Part shown: piece after piece, positions 6,155 through 10,856 of the stretch
Numbering within the stretch: position 1 is the stretch's first letter
Layout of the letters: every line of letters begins with the position of its first letter
Assembly: GCA_029933635.1 (NCBI GenBank)
Contig: JAOZNS010000021.1
Location: forward strand, 1-10,856
Source of the DNA: Candidatus Zixiibacteriota bacterium
GTDB taxonomy: Bacteria > Zixibacteria > MSB-5A5 > SM1-73
Direction of reading: 5' to 3'
Length of the DNA stretch: 10,856 nucleotides
The notes under the pieces: generated by a model
The model's database searches: none
The model's input: the letters and a program-made list of their open reading frames with translations, nothing else
What the model was told of the DNA's origin: nothing
Translations under genes and position numbers: made by a program

Positions 6155-6958
6155 TTATAAAAACCACATTTCACTTTCTTGGGATTCTTTAAGGCCCTTT
6201 CCAGACTTTTTTCTAAATGATCGCTTAAAAGTTATGAAAAGTTCATTTAATAAAATATCTAATCCCTCAGGATCCTCGCTAAATCTCACGCTGACCGGTT
6301 TTGTTACTCCTGGATTAGAAGAAACCTCTCTCTACCAAATTTGCTCCTGGTGCAATATCTTTTTCTTGAAATAGTCTTAAAGGATTAGTTTCCAATTTCA
6401 GTTTATAGGCTTTATAATAAAACTCTGAACTGCAACAATCTTCTATATCTCTCCCAGCTACAGCAGATATTTCTGTCAATATACCATATCCTCCAGTCAT
6501 GAAAAGAAGAGTATTCAAATAAAGATCATCTCCAGAATCACCAACAGCAAAAGCAGATGTTGAAATAGAAGCATATGCAATATCTCTTTTTTCTCGAGAA
6601 TAACCCTTTAAAAATCTGTTCAATTCACGTTTATTAAATTCGCCAATAAATGAATAAATTAGATTGTCTAATGTTATTATTCTTTTTCCAGAATGAGAAA
6701 TAATTGGTTTCTTTCTTTTCCAACCCCAACACTAATTGCCCTGCCTGAAAGGTCTACAAAAGAACCGAGCAAACCATAAGGTTATTCTGAGAAAGGCAAA
6801 TCTTTGTTTAAACCAATTTCGAATCTATGACGAACACCATAAAACTGAAAACCATATTCTTCTATTCTTTCTAGTTTATAGACCAAATAGGAAGATCGGT
6901 GTCTCTGTCTAACAACACAGACACTTTCCCCCTCTTTTGTTGGGAGGGAAGAACTCAT
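6155..6958 (-). pseudogene. Decayed gene of unknown family, at least one nonsense and about three frameshifts
   Basis: Reading the minus strand downstream of gdhA, protein-like sequence continues across changing phases. A start region (ATG 6958, or GTG near 6925 in the next phase giving VSVLLDRDTDLPIWS) shifts near 6871-6892 to KLERIEEYGFQFYGVRHRFE. It meets a TAA at 6782-6784 and continues PYGLLGSFVDLSGRAISVG, then shifts near 6700-6730 to KKPIISHSGKRIITLDNLIY and the open stretch ending at TAA 6315-6317. A last segment in the first phase (KPVSVRFSEDPEGLDILLNE) runs to TAA 6155-6157. The intact ancestor would have been about 265 residues. I do not recognise the family; no signal peptide or membrane helix is evident. 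The 5' end abuts the gdhA stop by two bases, so it was probably co-transcribed. It is the most AT-rich coding-like DNA here (21 GC of 60 in 6541-6600). The third shift is the least certain. Confidence 0.6.
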
Positions 6959-6959
6959 T

Positions 6960-8222
6960 TTAAGGGAAAATCCCCCTTGTTCTTGTCGCCTCTGCTACCC
7001 TGCCGATAGCAATCATATAAGCAGCAGTTCTCATATCGACTTTTTCTTTTTCTGCTAAGTTGCGGGTGTTCCTATAAGCGCTAATAAGTTTTTCATCAAG
7101 TTTGCCAACAACCGTTTCATACGCCCACTGCTCTCTCTGTATGTTCTGCACCCATTCAAAATAACTTGCAATTACTCCGCCTGCATTAGCAAGGATATCC
7201 GGGACAACAATTATGCCTTTTTCGTAAAGGATTCTATCTGCGTCAGGTGTTGTTGGACCATTTGCACCTTCTACAACAAACCGAGCCTTAATATCTCCTG
7301 CATTCTCCATAGTAATCTGATTCTCTAAAGCAGCGGGGATCAAAATATCTGTCTTGACTTCAAGTATGCTTTCTTTTGGTGAAACATGCTCTGCTTTATC
7401 ATATCCTTCGAGAAGAAGTTTATTCTTTTTGGCATACTTTTTTGCATCCTCAACATCAATTCCATCAGGATTGTATATAGCTGTAGATATATCGCTTATT
7501 CCAATTATTTTTACTCCTTTCTCAACAAGGATTCTGGCTGCGTGATAACCAACATTTCCAAAACCCTGCACCACAGCTGTCAAACCTTTTGGTTCAAGAC
7601 CTTCATCTTTTACAGCTCCCATTGCTATAACCACAACACCCCTCCCAGTTGCTTCATCTCTTCCGTGACTGCCACCCAAAAAAGTAGGTTTTCCTGTAAC
7701 AACCCCAAAAACATCCCGCCTTTGCCCCATGCTATATGTGTCAAGCATCCAGGACATTACCTGCGCATCTGTGTTCACATCAGGTGCAGGAATATCAACA
7801 TCAGGACCAATAATATCACTTATTTCATAAGTGAAACGTCGTGTCATTCTTTCAAGTTCAGCTCTTGACATCTTGCTTGGGTCACAAAGAACTCCCCCCT
7901 TTGCCCCACCAAAAGGAACATCTACAAGGGCAGTTTTCCAAGTCATCCATGAAGCTAATGCTCTTACTTCGTCTAGACTAACCTTTGGACTAAATCTTAA
8001 ACCTCCTTTATACGGTCCGCGAGAATTATTATGCTGGACCCTATAGCCAGTAAACATCTTTACACTCCCGTCATCCATCTTGACAGGAAAATCAACTGAA
8101 ACATTTCTATCAGGAGTCTTCAGAAATTCTCTCATCCAAGGTTCTAGGTCAAGTTTATCTGCAGCACGGTCAAACTGCATCTGTGCTATTTGGTAGGGAT
8201 TTAGGTTTTCCATTTTTTTCAT
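6960..8222 (-). CDS. gdhA: Glutamate dehydrogenase, probably NAD-type (Glu/Leu/Phe/Val dehydrogenase family)
   Basis: The 420-aa enzyme has the length and motifs of hexameric glutamate dehydrogenases, which interconvert glutamate with 2-oxoglutarate and ammonia in the cytoplasm. The substrate-binding segment is GPYKGGLRF with Lys72. Lys96 lies in WMTWKTAL, and the catalytic Lys108 in PFGGAKGG. The PAPDVNT segment with Asp148 follows. The Rossmann domain starts at GFGNVG (220-225). The acidic residue near the end of the second Rossmann strand (GISDIS, Asp244) suits NAD more than NADP, as an inference. The C-terminal part has ANAGGVIASYFEWVQN, typical of the family. The start is firm: AAAGGAGG (8231-8238) lies 8 bases before ATG 8222. 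A promoter and paired upstream repeats suggest separate regulation. GC is lower than in the flanking permeases (26 of 60 in 7021-7080). Confidence 0.97.
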   Translation of the reverse strand: MKKMENLNPYQIAQMQFDRAADKLDLEPWMREFLKTPDRNVSVDFPVKMDDGSVKMFTGYRVQHNNSRGPYKGGLRFSPKVSLDEVRALASWMTWKTALVDVPFGGAKGGVLCDPSKMSRAELERMTRRFTYEISDIIGPDVDIPAPDVNTDAQVMSWMLDTYSMGQRRDVFGVVTGKPTFLGGSHGRDEATGRGVVVIAMGAVKDEGLEPKGLTAVVQGFGNVGYHAARILVEKGVKIIGISDISTAIYNPDGIDVEDAKKYAKKNKLLLEGYDKAEHVSPKESILEVKTDILIPAALENQITMENAGDIKARFVVEGANGPTTPDADRILYEKGIIVVPDILANAGGVIASYFEWVQNIQREQWAYETVVGKLDEKLISAYRNTRNLAEKEKVDMRTAAYMIAIGRVAEATRTRGIFP

Positions 8223-8257
8223 TTCAAATACCTCCTTTTAGGTTTATAGATTCTAAC

Positions 8258-8286
8258 TTTATAAGGTTTATGTAATATCGTGCCAT
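8258..8286 (-). promoter_or_regulatory. Sigma70-like promoter of gdhA
   Basis: On the minus strand ATGGCA (8281-8286) matches four of six -35 positions. It is followed after exactly 17 bases by TATAAA (8258-8263), five of six -10 positions. The expected start point is near 8250, giving a leader of about 28 bases that contains the SD. The minus-strand string TGGCACG (8279-8285) also equals a sigma54 -24 box, but the -12 GC element is missing at the required distance. Confidence 0.5.
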
Positions 8287-8296
8287 TTCCGATAAC
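8287..8296. repeat. Right copy of 10-base inverted repeat
   Basis: TTCCGATAAC, the exact reverse complement of 6118-6127. It sits directly upstream of the gdhA -35 box, so it could alternatively be part of an operator. Confidence 0.45.
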
Positions 8297-8325
8297 TCAT
8301 TCATAACCGAACAAATTCATTCATA
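8297..8325. promoter_or_regulatory. Phased direct repeats upstream of gdhA, possible activator sites
   Basis: TCATTCATA occurs at 8297-8305 and again at 8317-8325, exactly 20 bases apart, about two helical turns. The nearer copy ends 11 bases upstream of the gdhA -35 box. Relative to the predicted start they lie at about -47 to -55 and -67 to -75, where activators that contact RNA polymerase commonly bind. The regulator is unknown. Confidence 0.45.
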
Positions 8326-8370
8326 CTCCTAAATTGGAATGATAAGCGAGGTATTTCCTTTATCCTAAGT

Positions 8371-9588
8371 TTATTCATATCTCAACGCTTCAATGGGGTT
8401 CAGCCGGGCGGCTCTTGTGGCGGGGAATATGCCGAAGAATATCCCGACGGAGGAGGAGACCAGCAAAGCTACCACCACCGACCACAGCTCCACCGAGGCG
8501 GGCAGAGGACTGACAGAGGAGATAATCTTGGCGATCAGGGCACCTGTGATGATGCCTACAATTCCACCCACCAAAGCTAAGGTGACCGCCTCCACCAGAA
8601 ACTGCCACAGGATATTTCTTCTTCTGGCGCCCAGAGCCTTACGAATCCCTATCTCCCTGGTTCTCTCCGTTACCGAGACCAGCATTATGTTCATTATCAC
8701 GATTCCCCCCACCACCAAGGAGATGGAGGCTATTCCTCCCATCACCAGCAAAGCCAGTTGGGTGAACTGCCGGAAGAAATCCATCACGCTCTCTGAGGTC
8801 ATGATGGCGAAATCGTCCGGCTCATCATAGTCAACGTTTCTTCGAGCTCTGAGGATCACCCGACATTGATCCATGGCGTCCTGCATGGACAGAAAATCCT
8901 TTGCCTTCACAAATATCATGAGAAAAAGTCGTCGGGCAAAAAGCTTCTCAAACGTGGTTATGGGGATCAGAACGAAATCGTCTTGATTGTTACCCAGAAA
9001 GGTCCCCTTCTTTTTTGCCACCCCAACGATTCGAAAATAGTGGTTGCCGATTTTTATATCCTTGCCCAGTGGGTCCTGGTCGGGGAAAAGGTTTTCTTTT
9101 ATCTCCCAACCCACAAAGCACACCCTTCGATTGTGCTTCACCTCGAATTCAGAAAAGATCCTCCCCTCATAGACTTCGTGATCCAGGATTTCGGTTATGT
9201 TGGCGGTGGTTCCAGCGATGGACATGTTGGAGAGATGTTGGTTTTTGTATTTGACCTTTCTCCAAGTGATAGCCTCAGCTCCTACCTTCCAGCAGTCGGG
9301 ACAACCCTGCTTTATCGCCTCCATATCTTCTAAGGTGAGCCTTTTTCTCTTGATCTGTTTAAACCACTCCTCGCTGGAGGTGATGATACCGAATTTTCGG
9401 ATCAAAAAGGTGGTGGAGCCCATGCTTTTGATCTCAGCCTCCACATACCGATTCATGCCGGAGATGATGGAGACCACCGCGATCACCGTCATCACCCCGA
9501 TGATAACGCCAATAAGAGTTAGAATGGATCGCAATTTGTTGGCTGCCAGTGACCTTAAAGCGATAATTATACCTTCTAAAAACTGCAT
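8371..9588 (-). CDS. MacB-type ABC transporter permease
   Basis: The 405-aa protein starts with a basic cytoplasmic stretch (ALRSLAANKLR) and a transmembrane helix (about 21-45). The extracytoplasmic MacB_PCD domain (about 46-272) includes DPLGKDIKIGNHYFRIVGV. The C-terminal FtsX domain has helices at about 278-302, 338-358 and 368-390. The coupling loop SVTERTREIGIRKALGARRR (305-324) is nearly identical to that of the permease at 4588-5838, and both end in ALRYE/SLRYE. The remainder is well diverged, so the two are old paralogues that probably form a heterodimeric permease with one ATPase. It lies 66 bases downstream of the ATPase in the same direction, so one operon is likely. No strong SD is visible before ATG 9588. 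No clear terminator lies between its stop and gdhA. Confidence 0.93.
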   Translation of the reverse strand: MQFLEGIIIALRSLAANKLRSILTLIGVIIGVMTVIAVVSIISGMNRYVEAEIKSMGSTTFLIRKFGIITSSEEWFKQIKRKRLTLEDMEAIKQGCPDCWKVGAEAITWRKVKYKNQHLSNMSIAGTTANITEILDHEVYEGRIFSEFEVKHNRRVCFVGWEIKENLFPDQDPLGKDIKIGNHYFRIVGVAKKKGTFLGNNQDDFVLIPITTFEKLFARRLFLMIFVKAKDFLSMQDAMDQCRVILRARRNVDYDEPDDFAIMTSESVMDFFRQFTQLALLVMGGIASISLVVGGIVIMNIMLVSVTERTREIGIRKALGARRRNILWQFLVEAVTLALVGGIVGIITGALIAKIISSVSPLPASVELWSVVVALLVSSSVGIFFGIFPATRAARLNPIEALRYE

Positions 9589-9654
9589 GCTCGGAGAAGG
9601 TTTAAAGTTGCGGATCTTTCAGTGTGAGTAAAATTTCAACCACACGATGTTGTA

Positions 9655-10437
9655 TCAAGACCTTATTTTTTCTTCTTTTTCGATGATTCCATCGCGGAGA
9701 TAGAGTATTCGGTCTGCATAGGTGGCGATGTCGTGTTCATGGGTGACGATGATGATGGTGTTTCCTTGATGATGAAGCTTCTCAAATATTTTCATGATCT
9801 CCTTCCCGGTGATGGTGTCCAAATTTCCCGTAGGTTCATCGGCCAAAATCAGGGAGGGATTATTCACCAGCGCCCGGGCAATGGCTACCCTCTGTCTTTC
9901 CCCTCCAGAAAGCTCGCTGGGTTTGTGAGTTGCCCGATCCTCTAAGTCCACCATTTGCAAAGCCTCTCGAGCTTTTCTTTTCCTGATCTCAGACTCAGTC
10001 CCATTGTATATCAAAGGTAGTTCCACATTATGGGCTGAAGTCGCACGAGGCAATAAATTAAAGGTCTGAAACACAAATCCGATCTCTTTATTTCTGATGC
10101 GAGCCAGCTCATCATCACTTAACTGACTGACCAACCTCTCGTTCAGATAGTAATTGCCTTTAGTGGGGGTATCCAAACAACCGATCAGGTTCATCAGGGT
10201 GGATTTTCCCGAGCCGGAGGGACCCATGATAGCCACATATTCACCCCTCTGGACCTCTAAGGAGACCCCACGTAAGGCATTCACCTTCTCTGTTCCCATC
10301 TGGTATATCTTCCAGAGATCTTCCGTTCTAATTAACACACCATCTCTCCAAAGGAACTGTAACCCCAAAAGCTTAAGCATCTTCTGGGACCAAACTTCGT
10401 CTGCATTGGATTCCCCACATTTCGGGGGTATGGTCAC
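9655..10437 (-). CDS. MacB/LolD-type ABC transporter ATP-binding protein
   Basis: All nucleotide-binding motifs are present (260-residue numbering): Walker A GPSGSGKST (72-80), Q-loop Gln124 in FVFQTFNLLP, signature LSGGERQRVAIARAL (176-190), Walker B LILADEPTGNLD (196-207) and H-loop His233 in VTHEHD. The LLP after the Q-loop and the short C-terminus fit the LolD/MacB-N/FtsE class, which partners FtsX-type permeases. Two starts are possible. GTG 10437 overlaps the adaptor stop as GTGA and follows AAAAGGA, which would couple translation. GTG 10338 follows GGAGAG by 5 bases and gives 227 aa, the normal family length beginning LIRTEDLWKIY. The 33 extra residues of the long form do not resemble the family, so I favour 10338. 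The product is cytoplasmic and drives both permeases. Confidence 0.93.
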   Translation of the reverse strand: MTIPPKCGESNADEVWSQKMLKLLGLQFLWRDGVLIRTEDLWKIYQMGTEKVNALRGVSLEVQRGEYVAIMGPSGSGKSTLMNLIGCLDTPTKGNYYLNERLVSQLSDDELARIRNKEIGFVFQTFNLLPRATSAHNVELPLIYNGTESEIRKRKAREALQMVDLEDRATHKPSELSGGERQRVAIARALVNNPSLILADEPTGNLDTITGKEIMKIFEKLHHQGNTIIIVTHEHDIATYADRILYLRDGIIEKEEKIRS

Positions 10438-10856
10438 TCCTTTTCCTTTTGTCTTTTGCGTCTTTCGGTTACCTTCACCTTATCCCCATCTTTTAATGTT
10501 CTCAGAATCTTATAGCTTCCGGTGATTACCAGGTCGCCATCATTTATTCCTGAGACGATCTCGATGTTTTGTTGATCTGCTATCCCTGTCTGGACCTTCA
10601 CAAATTTGGCTCTTCCCTGCTTGACCACAAATACCCCCTCCGTTTCCCTTTTTTCCTTTTTGAGCCTTTTTTTACCTTTCCGGTAAAGGGTATCCTCCGA
10701 GGCTTGGGCCCCTTTCTCTTTTTCCTTTTTGGTTAGAGTATCACCTTTCTCCTCCCTCATCACCACCGCCTGAATGGGAACGTTTAAGACATCCTCTCGA
10801 TGGTCTGTGGTTATATCCACTGAGGCAGACATTCCCGGTCTGATCCCGGGCACCTG
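10434..10856 (-). CDS. HlyD/RND-type periplasmic adaptor (MacA-like), C-terminal part, cut by window edge
   Basis: The reading frame is open to the right edge; only about the last 140 residues are seen. The segment PGIRPGMSASVDI is the conserved turn of membrane-fusion (periplasmic adaptor) proteins, and VLNVPIQAVV follows as in MacA/RND adaptors. After an insert comes GVFVVKQGRAKFVKVQTGI, then the membrane-proximal domain strand IVSGINDGDLVITG. The protein should link the inner-membrane permeases to an outer-membrane channel. Between the IPIQAVV and GVFVV segments, where relatives usually have a short turn, there is a lysine/glutamate-rich insert of about 40 residues (10635-10757). The C-terminus is also strongly basic. 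The stop codon overlaps the alternative GTG of the ATPase gene. Confidence 0.9.
   Translation of the reverse strand, partial: QVPGIRPGMSASVDITTDHREDVLNVPIQAVVMREEKGDTLTKKEKEKGAQASEDTLYRKGKKRLKKEKRETEGVFVVKQGRAKFVKVQTGIADQQNIEIVSGINDGDLVITGSYKILRTLKDGDKVKVTERRKRQKEKE

Noticed and set aside
6234..6378. Short plus-strand frame opposite the end of the decayed gene
   Set aside because: It overlaps the decayed minus-strand coding segments, has no SD, and its length is unremarkable.
7386..7868. 160-codon plus-strand frame inside gdhA
   Set aside because: It is the antisense shadow of a strongly conserved enzyme, with composition that follows the opposite strand's codons.
8271..8285. Sigma54 promoter for gdhA
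   Set aside because: TGGCACG fits the -24 element, but the -12 GC is absent at the correct spacing, and a sigma70-like promoter explains the same bases.
8393..9631. Several plus-strand frames opposite the permease at 8371-9588
   Set aside because: They are antisense to a complete MacB permease and encode low-complexity Thr/Pro or aromatic-rich text without motifs.

Overview
The window looks like chromosomal DNA from an uncultured Gram-negative-type bacterium. The signs are lipoprotein and periplasmic-adaptor genes, Shine-Dalgarno (SD) sites of the AGGAGG type, and a sigma70-like promoter. Intergenic DNA is rich in short palindromes of the kind common in deep-branching candidate phyla of the FCB/Zixibacteria/KSB1/WOR-3 sort. 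That phylum guess is an inference from style and is weak. No rRNA, tRNA, CRISPR array, transposase or integrase gene is visible.

Left part (1-4483). A plus-strand nucleotidyltransferase-fold protein (107-943) is followed by a small helical lipoprotein (1247-1819) with its own promoter, a strong SD and a rho-independent terminator. A WYL-domain transcriptional regulator lies on the minus strand (2405-3349). A plus-strand thioredoxin-like protein (3887-4483) follows; its membrane anchor is encoded in a different frame, which points to a one-base frameshift. The spaces between these genes are long (300-585 bases), AT-rich and hold hairpins, including a three-way-junction palindrome at 2010-2093.

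Right part (4588-10856), all on the minus strand. In transcription order: the C-terminal part of an HlyD/RND-type periplasmic adaptor (cut by the window edge), a MacB/LolD-type ABC ATPase, a MacB-type permease, glutamate dehydrogenase, a decayed gene of unknown family, and a second MacB-type permease. Adaptor, ATPase and permeases together form a tripartite MacAB-like exporter; no TolC-like outer-membrane channel is in view.

The dehydrogenase and the decayed gene lie between the two permeases. They are visibly more AT-rich than the permeases, and the block is flanked by a perfect 10-base inverted repeat (6118-6127 and 8287-8296), with a second three-way-junction palindrome at one edge. The simplest reading, not proven, is that this block was inserted into an adaptor-ATPase-permease-permease operon. 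The dehydrogenase has its own promoter and two phased direct repeats upstream that look like activator sites.

The conserved genes are ordinary families. The points worth a second look are the gdhA insertion block with its flanking structures, the multiply broken gene, the frameshifted thiol oxidoreductase, and the two cloverleaf-like palindromes. I did not find a convincing new defence or biosynthetic system.
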